This document shows, piece after piece, positions 8,302 to 17,048 of a stretch of DNA of 64,000 bases (positions are counted from its first letter, which is position 1; each line of letters begins with the position of its first letter). A program made the translations under genes and the position numbers. Under the pieces are notes generated by a model. It did no database searches. It worked only from the letters and a program-made list of their open reading frames with translations, and had not been told where the DNA came from. Origin of the DNA: Cryptosporangium sp044454545 (GTDB taxonomy: Bacteria; Actinomycetota; Actinomycetes; Mycobacteriales; Cryptosporangiaceae); assembly GCF_044454545.1 (NCBI RefSeq), contig NZ_JBITDV010000005.1, positions 1-64,000 on the forward strand, in the 5' to 3' direction.

Positions 8302-11300
8302 ATGGTGATGACTATTCACAAGCTGACCGCCGGTGACGGGTACACCTACCTCACCCGCCACGTCGCGGGCGGCGACGTCGACCAGAAGCGCGGGCAATCC
8401 GCTGCGGAGTACTACACCGCCGAAGGCAACCCACCTGGCCGATGGATCGGCCACGGAGCACCACTCCTCGGGCTGGCCGGACAGCCGGTCACTGAAGCTC
8501 AGATGCGCGCCCTGTTCGGTCTCGGGATGCACCCGGACGCCGACCGGATCACCGCCGCGTACCTCGCCGCGCATCTCCAACCCGGGATGAGCAAGGCACA
8601 GGTCTCCCGGGCAGAAGAGCGCGCTCGGCGTGCCGCGACGCTCGGGCGATCCTTCCCGGAGTTTGCCGCACTTCCGCCCTACGACGAACGTGTCCGTGAC
8701 CGGTTAGCCGCGCTGCGCACCGAGACCGGCCGATCGCCCACCAGCGTCGAGGTCTCCGGGATACGTGCAGAGGAGGCACGCAGGCAGCGCGCCGCTGTTG
8801 CCGGATACGACCTGGTATTCGCACCCGTGAAGTCCGCGGCACTGCTCTGGGCGCTCGACGACCGGCCCTGGGTCCGCGACGCCGTCCGAGCGGCACACGA
8901 GCACGCCCGGGACTCCGCGCTGGAGCTGCTGGAGGAGCACGCGGCGTTCACCCGCGTCGGTGCCGGCAGCGTCGCGCAGATCGACACCCGCGGCCTGGTG
9001 GCGGTCGCGTTCGATCACCACGACTCCCGTGACGGCGACCCGAACCTGCACACGCACGTCGCGATCGCCAACAAGGTTTGTGGTGTCGACGGGATCTGGC
9101 GGTCCCTCGACGCCCGCGCCCTCTATCGGATGACCGTCGCGGTGTCCGAGCACTACAACACGATCTTCCAAGCGGCTCTCACCCAGCGACTCGGCGTCAC
9201 CTGGACCCCGAGGACTCCGCCCGGCGGCAAAGAGCCAGTCCACGAGATCGCCGGCGTCCCGGCCGAGTTCGTCGAGCACTTCTCCCGCCGCCGCGCCGCC
9301 ATCGAAGCGCGGTACGCGCAGCTGCTCGTCGAGTACCGGGCCGCACACGGTCATGACGCGTCGGCCAGCGCGGCGCACAAGCTGGCCCGGCAAGCAAACC
9401 TGGAGACCCGGCATGGCAAGAAGCCGCCGCGGTCGCTGGCCGGTATGCGTGAGCAGTGGCGGCACGAGTTGGTCGAGGTCTTTGGCGCCGAGGCCGGGGC
9501 GCGGCTGGCCGCCGTTGTCCCTGACCGGCCGTCGGTGGCCGAGGTCGAAGCTAGGTCTGGTTCGACCGCTGCTCGAGACGCGATCGAACCGTTGGCGGAA
9601 GAACTGGCGCGACGGGTGGTGGCAACCGTTGGGGAGCAGCGGTCGACGTGGACGGTATGGAACCTTCGCGCCGAGGCCGAACGGCTGCTGCGCGTCGACA
9701 ACCTGGCCCTCGACCCTGACCAGGCCCGCCAGCTGGCCGACGCCGTCGTCACACTGGCTGCGTCTCCGGAGCACTCCGTGCTGGTGGAAGCCCCGACCGT
9801 CAGCGACGAACCTGCCGCCCTTTGCCGCGCCGATGGGGAGTCGGTTTTCGCCGAGCATGCCGCGGCCCGCTACACCAACTTTGCTGTCCTCGACGCGGAG
9901 GAACGTCTCGTCACCGCCGCCCACACCATCACCGACGGTGCCGTCTCGCCGAGGTGCGTGGTTGCCGCACTCGCCGACTTCGACGCCCGAGCGCCGTACC
10001 CGCTAGACGACGGGCAGCGGGCGCTGGTGACCGCGTTCGCCACCGACCCACGTCAGCTGGTCGTCGGAATCGGCGCGGCCGGAACCGGGAAGACCACCGC
10101 CACCCGCGCCTACCTCTATGTCCTGCGCACCGCCGGGCGACGCCTCGTCCCGCTCGCAACGTCCGCCGCCTCCGCCGCCGTCCTCGCCGGTGAGCTCAGC
10201 GTCCCAACGGAGATCGTCCACAAGTTCCTCCACGAACACATCCACGGCCCCCACGCCGCCGCGCTCGCCGCGGGCGCCCCGGTTCCGGCTAGCCACGCCG
10301 TGTTCGCGCTCCGGCCGGGAGACGTCGTTCTCGTCGACGAAGCCGGAATGGCCGGCACCGGCAACCTCGACCGGCTCGTCACCCTCGCCGCCACCCACGG
10401 CGCGACCGTCCGGCTACTCGGGGACTACCGGCAGCTCGCCGCAGTCGAGTCCGGCGGCGCCCTCCGGCTGATCGCCGCCGACGCCGGAGCCGTCGAACTC
10501 GACACCCTCCACCGCTTCGCCGACCCCGCCGAAGCCACCGCCACCCTCGGCCTACGCACCGGCGACACCACAGCCCTCGACTACTACACCGACCACGACC
10601 GCATCACCGGCGGCTCACGCGACGCCATGACCGAAGCCGCCTACACCGCCTGGCACACCGACATGACCGCCGGACAAGTGAGCCTCATGATCGCCGCCAC
10701 CAACCGCGACGTCACCGCCCTCGCCGCCCGGGCCCGCGCCGACCGGGTCACCACCGGCCACGTCGAACCCGACGGCGTCCCACTCGCCGACGGCAACCAC
10801 GCGGGCGTCGGGGACTGGATCGTCACCCGCCGCAACCAGCGCCGCCTCTCCGCCCACGGCGGACGAGACTTCGTCCGCAACGGCGACGCCTGGACCGTCA
10901 CCCACCGCCACGACGACGGGTCACTGACCATCCGCCACCACGACCACCACGGTGTCCTCCGGTTACCAGCGGTGTACGTCGCCGAACACGTCCAGCTCCT
11001 GTACGCCACCACCGCGCACCGCGCCCAAGGCGCCACCGTCGACACCGCCCACGTCCTCGCCGACGACTCCATGGCCCGCGAACACCTCTACGTCGCCGCG
11101 ACTCGCGCCCGCCACGGCACCCACCTCTACGTCACCACTCACGAACTGCTCCCACTGGACGAGGACGGCCGCCTCGACCGTGCCGCCACCAACCCCGACG
11201 CGCGGGCCGCCCGCGAAGTACTCGACACCGTCCTCGGCAGGGAGAACGCCGAGCTATCCGCCACCGAGACAATCCGCCGCAACCAGGACACGGCCGAATC

Positions 11301-12105
11301 GCTCGCCGTCCTCGCTCCTCGCCTCGCGTACGCGGAGCTGCATGCTGCCGAACAGGGCTCCGCCGCCGAAGACGACGGTCACCTACACAACTACATGGCC
11401 CAGCTGCGCCAGCAGATCGCTGACCGCGTCGCGTCCCTCGTCGACGACGCACTCCGTTCCCGGCCCGCTTGGACCGTTGCGCTCGGCGAAGCGCCGACGG
11501 CCAGTGCCGACCGCCAGCAGTGGCTAGAGCAGCTCGCCATCGTGGCTGCCTACCGCGACCAGCACCAGATCCTTCATGACGACGCAGCCCACCCACTCGG
11601 CCCGTACGCCACCGCTGACCAGCCGCACCACGGCCAGTACTGGGAAGCGGCCCGCGCGCTGGTTCGCGCCCACCAGCTCGCCGAGCGCTACCAGAGTCTC
11701 AGGCCACGAGACCCCACCGACGTCGAGGCAACGCACCAGAACGCTGTCGACGTCTACAACGCGCTGTCCGAGCAACAGCGCCTGAAAATTGCCACCGGCA
11801 TGGTCGCCCGGCTCGGAAACCTCTGGTACGGCCACCCGAACGCCCTCGATGAAGGCGTCACGCAATCCGCCTACGCGTCTCACCTCCGGCGCGCGCTCAC
11901 CGGCGCCGGACACCTCGAACGAGCCAACCGACGCGACCGACTCACCAGCGGACGAACGTCACGGCAGCGTGCGCACCAGCCGGAGCCCCGCCGGGCCGCC
12001 AGCCGCCAACCCATCGAGGGGAAGAAGCATCGATCTCCTACGCCGCTGGTCGAGCCCCCTCGCCACCAGCAGCAGCTCGGTCTCGGCCCGCGCCCTCGCC
12101 TCTAG
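8302..12105 (+). CDS. traA: MobF-family relaxase-helicase (TraA/TrwC-like)
   Basis: The protein of about 1267 aa would nick and unwind DNA for conjugative mobilization. The start is placed at ATG 8302 (GTG 8305 and ATG 8308 are close alternatives). The N-terminal HUH relaxase domain has tyrosines near the start (GYTYLTRHV and AEYYTAEGN) and the metal-binding triad in FDHHDSRDG...NLHTHVA (H239/H240, H250, H252). The C-terminal SF1 helicase has Walker A GAAGTGKTT (about 591-599) and Walker B VLVDEAGMAG (D679, E680), then GDYRQLAAVESGG and a late HRAQGATVD motif. Length is normal for the family. No coupling protein or mating-pair genes accompany it. A weakly conserved tail of about 250 aa follows the helicase. 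Confidence 0.95.
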   Translation: MVMTIHKLTAGDGYTYLTRHVAGGDVDQKRGQSAAEYYTAEGNPPGRWIGHGAPLLGLAGQPVTEAQMRALFGLGMHPDADRITAAYLAAHLQPGMSKAQVSRAEERARRAATLGRSFPEFAALPPYDERVRDRLAALRTETGRSPTSVEVSGIRAEEARRQRAAVAGYDLVFAPVKSAALLWALDDRPWVRDAVRAAHEHARDSALELLEEHAAFTRVGAGSVAQIDTRGLVAVAFDHHDSRDGDPNLHTHVAIANKVCGVDGIWRSLDARALYRMTVAVSEHYNTIFQAALTQRLGVTWTPRTPPGGKEPVHEIAGVPAEFVEHFSRRRAAIEARYAQLLVEYRAAHGHDASASAAHKLARQANLETRHGKKPPRSLAGMREQWRHELVEVFGAEAGARLAAVVPDRPSVAEVEARSGSTAARDAIEPLAEELARRVVATVGEQRSTWTVWNLRAEAERLLRVDNLALDPDQARQLADAVVTLAASPEHSVLVEAPTVSDEPAALCRADGESVFAEHAAARYTNFAVLDAEERLVTAAHTITDGAVSPRCVVAALADFDARAPYPLDDGQRALVTAFATDPRQLVVGIGAAGTGKTTATRAYLYVLRTAGRRLVPLATSAASAAVLAGELSVPTEIVHKFLHEHIHGPHAAALAAGAPVPASHAVFALRPGDVVLVDEAGMAGTGNLDRLVTLAATHGATVRLLGDYRQLAAVESGGALRLIAADAGAVELDTLHRFADPAEATATLGLRTGDTTALDYYTDHDRITGGSRDAMTEAAYTAWHTDMTAGQVSLMIAATNRDVTALAARARADRVTTGHVEPDGVPLADGNHAGVGDWIVTRRNQRRLSAHGGRDFVRNGDAWTVTHRHDDGSLTIRHHDHHGVLRLPAVYVAEHVQLLYATTAHRAQGATVDTAHVLADDSMAREHLYVAATRARHGTHLYVTTHELLPLDEDGRLDRAATNPDARAAREVLDTVLGRENAELSATETIRRNQDTAESLAVLAPRLAYAELHAAEQGSAAEDDGHLHNYMAQLRQQIADRVASLVDDALRSRPAWTVALGEAPTASADRQQWLEQLAIVAAYRDQHQILHDDAAHPLGPYATADQPHHGQYWEAARALVRAHQLAERYQSLRPRDPTDVEATHQNAVDVYNALSEQQRLKIATGMVARLGNLWYGHPNALDEGVTQSAYASHLRRALTGAGHLERANRRDRLTSGRTSRQRAHQPEPRRAASRQPIEGKKHRSPTPLVEPPRHQQQLGLGPRPRL

Positions 12106-12226
12106 GAAGCGCGAACAGTCAGGAGCACGAGCGGTTCCACAGGGTCCCGCGAATAGACGTTTGACACCACACGCTGCTCCGCACGGATCACCATGGAGAG
12201 CCGACATCGGCCCTACTGTCGCGGGC

Positions 12227-12733
12227 ATGGACCGGATCGCGATCATCGGCTGCGGCGGTTCCGGCAAAACCGTCCTGGCCCGCCGCCTGAGCGACATTCT
12301 CGGCCTGCCGGTCACCCACCTCGACACCCTGTACTACGACCACGACTGGAACCCCACCCTGACGGAGACGTTCGCCCAGACCCAACGCGACCTGGTGACA
12401 GCCGACCGCTGGGTGATCGACGGCAACTACGCCTCGACGCTACCTATCCGGCTCGCACGCGCCGACACCGTGATCTTCCTCGACCTACCCGCCCGAACCT
12501 GCCTCTGGGGCATCGCCCGCCGTCGCTGGCACTACCGCGGCGGCCGGCACACCGACGGCGTCCACGACCGCATCACCTGGTCGTTCCTCTCCTACGTCCT
12601 CGACTACCGGCGCACGATGCGACCCCGGGTGGCCGCGCTCGTAGCCGAACACGGACGTCACGCCACCTACGAACGGCTCACCAGCCGACGCCGCATCGAC
12701 CAGTTTCTCCAGCGACTCACGCGAGACCGATGA
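12227..12733 (+). CDS. P-loop kinase-like protein (topology-modulation/FlaR-like family)
   Basis: A 168-aa protein starting at ATG 12227. Walker A is GCGGSGKT at residues 7-14, followed by LPVTHLDTLYYDHDW and RWVIDGNY, the pattern of the adenylate-kinase-like family annotated as topology modulation protein or FlaR. These are soluble NTP-binding proteins of unclear substrate. It follows the relaxase gene by 121 bp in the same direction and may be co-transcribed with it. The name is historical and no role in DNA topology should be assumed. Confidence 0.82.
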   Translation: MDRIAIIGCGGSGKTVLARRLSDILGLPVTHLDTLYYDHDWNPTLTETFAQTQRDLVTADRWVIDGNYASTLPIRLARADTVIFLDLPARTCLWGIARRRWHYRGGRHTDGVHDRITWSFLSYVLDYRRTMRPRVAALVAEHGRHATYERLTSRRRIDQFLQRLTRDR

Positions 12734-12900
12734 CTCTGCCGAGTGGACGGAGTGGCGGCGAATCCGACCCGCCCAGACTCCTCCGGGCAAGTAAGGCGGA
12801 GACTAGCTGCCGGCGTGTGCGAGCGACTCCAGATGCTCGGCGTCGGGTCATCGCCGCTCCGGAACAACGAGCCACCGGTAAGCACGGCTGACCGCGGCAC

Positions 12901-13476
12901 TTACCGCTCTCTCGATGCCTCGATCGGGAGCGGCAGGATCAGCGCATCGAAGTGCGGTGAGTCCGGGAACGGTTGGAGTTTGCCGACCTTCTGCCAGCCC
13001 CAGCGGAAGTACGCCGTTCGGGCGGGCAGGTTGTCCTCGCGGACGAGGATCGTCGCGCGCTCCTCGCCACGTCCGCGGAGCAGTTCGTCGTGGAGCGCGT
13101 GCGCGATGTGCCGGCCTTGCCACTCCGGGAGCACCATCAACTCGTTGAACGCGAACGTGCGGCTCCCGGTCTCGGTCGTGAACCCCTCCGGCAAGTCATC
13201 GCCCGTCAGGCCCGTCCACCATCGCGAGGTCGCCGGTAGGGCGTAGCCGAAGGCCTGGCCGATCGGCCGGCCGTCGGCGTAGGCGATGACAATCTCGAAT
13301 CCCGGGGAGCGCAGGTAGCCCCGGATGCGCTCTGCGGCGCGTTCTTCGCTGTAGAAGGGTTTGTCGCTGACGTCGGCGTGGGTGTCCACGTAGATCCTGA
13401 CGAGGACGTCATCGAGTAGCGCGGCAGCGGCTTCAGCGTCGTGTCGGGTGAAGGTGATCGCGGTGGAGTCGGTCAT
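12901..13476 (-). CDS. GNAT-family N-acetyltransferase
   Basis: A 191-aa protein whose ATG (13476) overlaps the stop of the upstream XRE-TPR gene by 4 nt, so translation is probably coupled. GNAT motifs are visible: FAFNELMVLPEWQGRHIAHA (beta-4 and the acetyl-CoA pyrophosphate loop, here QGRHIA in place of the common QGxGxG) and a later ARTAYFRWGWQKVGK near the C-terminus. The substrate is unknown; candidates include a small molecule or an aminoglycoside-like compound. Pairing with an XRE regulator suggests it is induced by the signal that regulator detects. Confidence 0.88.
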   Translation of the reverse strand: MTDSTAITFTRHDAEAAAALLDDVLVRIYVDTHADVSDKPFYSEERAAERIRGYLRSPGFEIVIAYADGRPIGQAFGYALPATSRWWTGLTGDDLPEGFTTETGSRTFAFNELMVLPEWQGRHIAHALHDELLRGRGEERATILVREDNLPARTAYFRWGWQKVGKLQPFPDSPHFDALILPLPIEASRER

Positions 13477-14909
13477 GGGCCTTCCGCAGGGGGCGCGAGC
13501 AGGTCGTGGGCTTCGATCAGGCCGGGATGCCGGTCGGCGCCAGTGGGCGCGAGGGAGAGTGCCGTGAGCGCGGTCCGGCGCAGGAGGCTATCGTGGCGGC
13601 GTTCTGCGGGCAGGGCTGTGAGCACGGTGACCAGATGACGGGTGCCTTCCTGGAGGTCACCGGATCGGATCAGGCTGCCCGCCCGGTACAGCTCGACCTG
13701 GCCGCGCCCCTGATAGTTCGCAGCTGGATAGCTGGACAAGGCAGCTTCGTGCGCGCGATTCGCTCGGTCCACGTCGCCGCTGAAGGTGTAAACGAAGCCA
13801 GCCACGTGGTGATACCGCTGGATCGACCATCCCCACTGCGACGAACGGTCGTCACGGACGTCGTCCGGCAACTTCTCGAACAGGACCTCAAGTTGGCGGA
13901 GTGCGGCTTCCGCGTCCTGCTGGTGGCCCAGATGGGCGAGGGCCTGCGCTTTCGCGGCGTAACCGGAGACGACCCCGGCATGGGGACGGTCGCCACCAAT
14001 TCGGATGGCCTCCTCGGCGACTCCCAGCACGGAGGACGGCGGCCGTCCCTCGTAGAGCCCGTAGACGGCCTGGCGACCGCGCACCAGCGAGGACAGCGGC
14101 GCGTCGCCGGTGCGGTCGGCGAGTCGCGCGGTGGTCCGCCACCAGCGGCGCGCGCTCGGGACGTCGCCTGCTCCGGTGAAGGCGATCGCTGCCAGCGCTG
14201 ACAGCCTCGCGGTGATGTGGCGGAGCTGCACGGCAGCGGAGCCGGTGGCCGTCTCGATCAGAGGCGCGAGTTCCTCGATGTCGCTCAGCAGGTTGGGGAG
14301 GACGCGCTGACCAGGTTGGAATCCGACCTCGTGGGCGTAGTCGAACGCCACTCGTTCCCAGCCGTCGCGATCGAGATCCGTGACGTCATCCCCGGCGGCG
14401 GTCGCAACGATTGCACGGATGGCTTCCACCCTGGAGGCGAACACCGCCGGTGCGGTCGCGCTCAGCAGTCCCAGCAACTCGCGGCGCTTCATGGCGTCGT
14501 CGTGTTGCTCGGTTCGCGCGGGTTCGTCGGACCGGTAACCATGGTCCAAGCATGCGCCTACGGCAGTTGCAACGGCACCCAGCTGGTCGCCTGCCGCAGG
14601 CTCTTGATGTTCCGGTGCGCTGGACCCGCGGACGATGAAGAAGCCCAGGTCGGCATCGGCTTCGGCCGTCAGGACCGCCCGGAAGGCCCGGCGGTAGAGG
14701 TCGTTAGGCCAGCGGTGTTCGCCGCGTTCGAGCTTGCCGATGTAGTTGGCGTCGAGGCCGACTTCACGGCCGATCTCACCGAAGATGAATTCGTTCGCTC
14801 GGTCGGCGAGTTCCTGCCGGGACATCGGTCGGCCCGAGCCGGTCGGCGAGGATCGCCGAAGGCGTGCCTGGCGCAGCCGATCGTTGGGTGTCTGCCCGCG
14901 CTGCCGCAC
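13473..14909 (-). CDS. XRE-family HTH regulator with TPR-like C-terminal region
   Basis: The protein is about 478 aa from GTG 14909 (GAGAGG at 8-nt spacing; an in-frame start at 14948 is less well placed). Residues about 15-75 form an XRE-type HTH (SRQELADRANEF, then VGLDANYIGKLERGEHRWP). The rest, about 110-478, is a series of helical pairs with tetratricopeptide character (for example SALAAIAFTGAGDVPSARRW and AKAQALAHLGHQQDAEAALR). This architecture is widespread in actinomycetes as regulators of secondary metabolism or stress. It is the first gene of a two-gene operon with the GNAT enzyme. Confidence 0.88.
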   Translation of the reverse strand: MRQRGQTPNDRLRQARLRRSSPTGSGRPMSRQELADRANEFIFGEIGREVGLDANYIGKLERGEHRWPNDLYRRAFRAVLTAEADADLGFFIVRGSSAPEHQEPAAGDQLGAVATAVGACLDHGYRSDEPARTEQHDDAMKRRELLGLLSATAPAVFASRVEAIRAIVATAAGDDVTDLDRDGWERVAFDYAHEVGFQPGQRVLPNLLSDIEELAPLIETATGSAAVQLRHITARLSALAAIAFTGAGDVPSARRWWRTTARLADRTGDAPLSSLVRGRQAVYGLYEGRPPSSVLGVAEEAIRIGGDRPHAGVVSGYAAKAQALAHLGHQQDAEAALRQLEVLFEKLPDDVRDDRSSQWGWSIQRYHHVAGFVYTFSGDVDRANRAHEAALSSYPAANYQGRGQVELYRAGSLIRSGDLQEGTRHLVTVLTALPAERRHDSLLRRTALTALSLAPTGADRHPGLIEAHDLLAPPAEGP

Positions 14910-15026
14910 GGCAATCACCTCTCGATCGGTTGCCGGTTGGAGGTCCACCGCTCCCGTGTCGCCGGTCAGATGCTAGCCGCGTCGAGCCCGGAATCGAGGG
15001 CGCACGCGCAGCTCTCGGGCCTCAGG

Positions 15027-15227
15027 TCACTCGCCGTCGATGCCGGACTTGAGCCCGTCGACGAACGACTGCCACTGTCGCCGGGTCAGCACAAGTACCG
15101 GCCCGTCCGGGTTCTTCGAGTCCCGAACACCCACCGTGGAGCGGCCCGCGACGGCCCATTCGACGCAGTTGTCGTAGCCGCTGCTGTAACTGGACTTCCG
15201 CCAGCCCTCGAACACCATATCCATCAT
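15027..15227 (-). CDS. DUF397 domain protein
   Basis: A 66-aa protein with the DUF397 pattern: WRKSSYSSGYDNCVEWA, then VGVRDSKNPDGPVL and a final TRRQWQSFVDGLKSG. DUF397 proteins are small and typically sit directly after an XRE-DUF5753 gene; the pair has been compared to toxin-antitoxin or anti-repressor modules and controls development in streptomycetes. Here the gene begins 7 nt after the stop of its XRE-DUF5753 partner, so the two are one operon. Confidence 0.92.
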   Translation of the reverse strand: MMDMVFEGWRKSSYSSGYDNCVEWAVAGRSTVGVRDSKNPDGPVLVLTRRQWQSFVDGLKSGIDGE

Positions 15228-15233
15228 CGGTTC

Positions 15234-16100
15234 CTATCTCGGTAGTGCCAGGTCGGCTGCGGCTCGAATCAACTCGGCGCTGTCCTGCGCGGAGAGCGCC
15301 GCGTCCTCGAGTCGCTGGTAGAGGATGCGGTACTTGCTGACCGCGTCTCCGTCGGTAAGGACGAGGTCGGAAGTGACTGTGTCGACGGCGACCACTACTG
15401 GATCGTCCGGGTCGGGGTACTCGTAGATCGAGAACGCCGACCGGGGCATCGCGTGCCCGAAGATCGCCGCGTCGATCGGCAGCACCCTCAGCTCGACCCG
15501 CGGGTTCGTTTCGATCAGCTCGACAAGGTGACGCAGCTGCGCCGTCACCACATCCGGCGGCGCGGCATGTCGGCGGATGGCCAACTCGTCGAGCAGCACG
15601 GCATACGTCGGTCCACCAGGTCGGCGCATCACTCGTTGCCGGGCCGCTCGCGCCTCCAGCGCCCGGAGCGGATCGTAGTGCTCGGCGTAGGTCCGCCGGT
15701 CGGCCTGAGCGCGCGCCTCGGTAAAGGCAGGCAACTGCAGAAGGCCCGGCAGGAACGTCATCTGATACTCGCGGACCCTGCTGGCGCCAGCCTCCAGGTT
15801 GGCGTAGAGCGCCTGGCGCGGCCCCATCTCGGTGGCGTACTTCTCCCACCAGCCGCGTTCCTGCGCCTCCCGGGCGATCGTCATGATCTGGTTCCAACGC
15901 CGCTCGCCGACGCCCAGGGCACCGAGGATCCGCATCACCTCGTCCAGATCCGGCCGCACGTGACAGTTCTCCAGACGGCTGATGCGTTGCCGGGCGACGC
16001 CAATCGTCACGGCCAACCTGGCCGACGAGTAGCCGTACTCCTCGCGCAACGCGATCAGCTCGGACGCCAACCGGCGGCGGCGCACATACGGACTGATCAC
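15234..16100 (-). CDS. XRE HTH regulator with DUF5753 (Scr1-type) domain
   Basis: A 288-aa protein. GTG 16100 is preferred because GGAGG lies 8 nt before it and family members begin with the SPYVRRRRLASEL segment found here. An XRE HTH occupies about residues 5-62 (SSARLAVTIGVARQRISRLE). The DUF5753 ligand/partner domain fills the rest (VREYQMTFLPGLLQLPAFTEARA, MRRPGGPTYAVLLDE, later SAFSIYEYPDPDDP). It is predicted to be a DNA-binding repressor whose activity is set by the adjacent DUF397 protein. It is divergent from the small-protein/lanthipeptide operon and may control it through the palindromes between them. Confidence 0.93.
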   Translation of the reverse strand: MISPYVRRRRLASELIALREEYGYSSARLAVTIGVARQRISRLENCHVRPDLDEVMRILGALGVGERRWNQIMTIAREAQERGWWEKYATEMGPRQALYANLEAGASRVREYQMTFLPGLLQLPAFTEARAQADRRTYAEHYDPLRALEARAARQRVMRRPGGPTYAVLLDELAIRRHAAPPDVVTAQLRHLVELIETNPRVELRVLPIDAAIFGHAMPRSAFSIYEYPDPDDPVVVAVDTVTSDLVLTDGDAVSKYRILYQRLEDAALSAQDSAELIRAAADLALPR

Positions 16101-16246
16101 GACGTGCACCTCCGCTCGGGCGCATGGACTGTCACGCGGTTGCGGACAACTCTCATTGAAGAGCAGCGACGGCTGATCTACCGACGTCAGAGGCTTGTCT
16201 CCCCCTAACTCTCCCCCTCCCTCCCGCCTAACCGGAGTTCTGCCCG

Positions 16247-16261
16247 GCTGGACCGTCCAGC
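16247..16261. promoter_or_regulatory. 15-bp perfect palindrome, candidate operator
   Basis: GCTGGAC-C-GTCCAGC is a perfect odd-centred palindrome in the 240-bp region between the divergent XRE-DUF5753 gene and the lanthipeptide-side operon. It is a plausible binding site for the XRE regulator. There is no direct proof. Confidence 0.45.
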
Positions 16262-16276
16262 ACCGTGGACTGCCAT

Positions 16277-16317
16277 GGAGGTCCGGCGGCTAACACCCGG
16301 CACACCGCCGGACCTCC
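16277..16317 (+). promoter_or_regulatory. 13-bp perfect inverted repeat in the leader of the lanthipeptide operon
   Basis: GGAGGTCCGGCGG (16277-16289) and CCGCCGGACCTCC (16305-16317) flank a 15-nt loop and end 23 nt before the ATG of the first small gene. As RNA it would be a very stable hairpin just upstream of the GGGGAGG ribosome site (about 16329-16335). No T-tract follows, so it is more likely a leader structure or an operator than a simple terminator. Confidence 0.5.
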
Positions 16318-16340
16318 GCTCCAGCCACGGGGAGGTGCAG

Positions 16341-16574
16341 ATGAGAAACCTGGTGCTCGGCCGACCGCTGACGGCCGATGACGTCGAGACAGCACTGCGA
16401 CTCATCGAGCTCCACCAGCCCAGCCCTGGCGTCGGGAGCGAACCTCCGCGGTGCGCTTCGGGCGCGCATCAGGTCCAGGCGCCAGCGTGGCCTTGCCCCC
16501 GATACCTGTGGGCGGAGGCCGTACTCGCCGCCGACAAACGAGGCGAGATCGCAGCGGGGGCCGCTCATGGCTGA
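16341..16574 (+). CDS. Small hypothetical protein, first gene of the lanthipeptide-side operon
   Basis: A 77-aa protein from ATG 16341 with GGGGAGG directly upstream, the strongest ribosome site in the area. The N-terminus (RNLVLGRPLTADDVETALRL) looks like a folded helical segment; the rest is Pro/Ala-rich with two cysteines. I do not recognise a family. It overlaps the next gene by 8 nt and continues toward the FxLD methyltransferase in the same direction, which suggests an accessory role in that operon. Confidence 0.65.
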   Translation: MRNLVLGRPLTADDVETALRLIELHQPSPGVGSEPPRCASGAHQVQAPAWPCPRYLWAEAVLAADKRGEIAAGAAHG

Positions 16575-16749
16575 ACGTCTTGGCCCGCGCGACGCGGTAA
16601 TCGCTCGCGCCCGTGACACCGGCGACGGTCAGAACCGCTACTGGACGGCCATCTACTACGGCGCGGAGTACGCCCTGCACCTCGGCCGCGACGCCCAAGC
16701 GGTCGACGCGCTCGCCAGCGTCGTCACCGAACCGGAGGACCGGCCGTGA
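16567..16749 (+). CDS. Small hypothetical protein
   Basis: A 60-aa protein from ATG 16567, overlapping the previous gene by 8 nt and the next by 4 nt. It contains a helical segment, YWTAIYYGAEYALHLGRDAQ, followed by AVDALASVVTEP. No family is recognised. The tight overlaps on both sides argue that it is a real, translationally coupled gene. Confidence 0.6.
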   Translation: MAERLGPRDAVIARARDTGDGQNRYWTAIYYGAEYALHLGRDAQAVDALASVVTEPEDRP

Positions 16750-16961
16750 CCTATCGGGGTTACCTCTCGCTTCCCGATCCGGAGCCCACCGATCCGCACC
16801 TGGAGCTGACGGCCGCGGATGTCGTCGCCACGGTCGCCCAGCAGATCGAAGTCTCGGGCCGGCTAGCCACGATCACCCCGGAGTCGTTCGACACGGCGGA
16901 ATCGCACGCCGAGTTGCTGCTCGCCGCGCTTGGCGTGTCTCCGGGCGGACGACCACCGTGA
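16746..16961 (+). CDS. Small hypothetical protein
   Basis: A 71-aa protein whose GTG start overlaps the previous stop (GTGA). It is acidic and helical (ELTAADVVATVAQQIEVSGR, then AESHAELLLAALG) with a proline-rich start. No family is recognised. It precedes the FxLD methyltransferase gene by 87 bp. It might be a carrier, chaperone or recognition protein for the lanthipeptide pathway, but nothing in the sequence proves this. Confidence 0.6.
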   Translation: MTYRGYLSLPDPEPTDPHLELTAADVVATVAQQIEVSGRLATITPESFDTAESHAELLLAALGVSPGGRPP

Positions 16962-17048
16962 GCACCGGGCGGGTCGAGCCGCCGAACACACGACGAGGCG
17001 AGCAGTTTGCCCAGCCGGGCGACTCCAACGACGAGGGGAACGCACTCC

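Noticed and set aside
8704..9924. Long open frame on the minus strand opposite the relaxase
   Set aside because: It is an antisense shadow caused by high GC at codon third positions; no domain, no ribosome site, and the plus-strand relaxase is certain.
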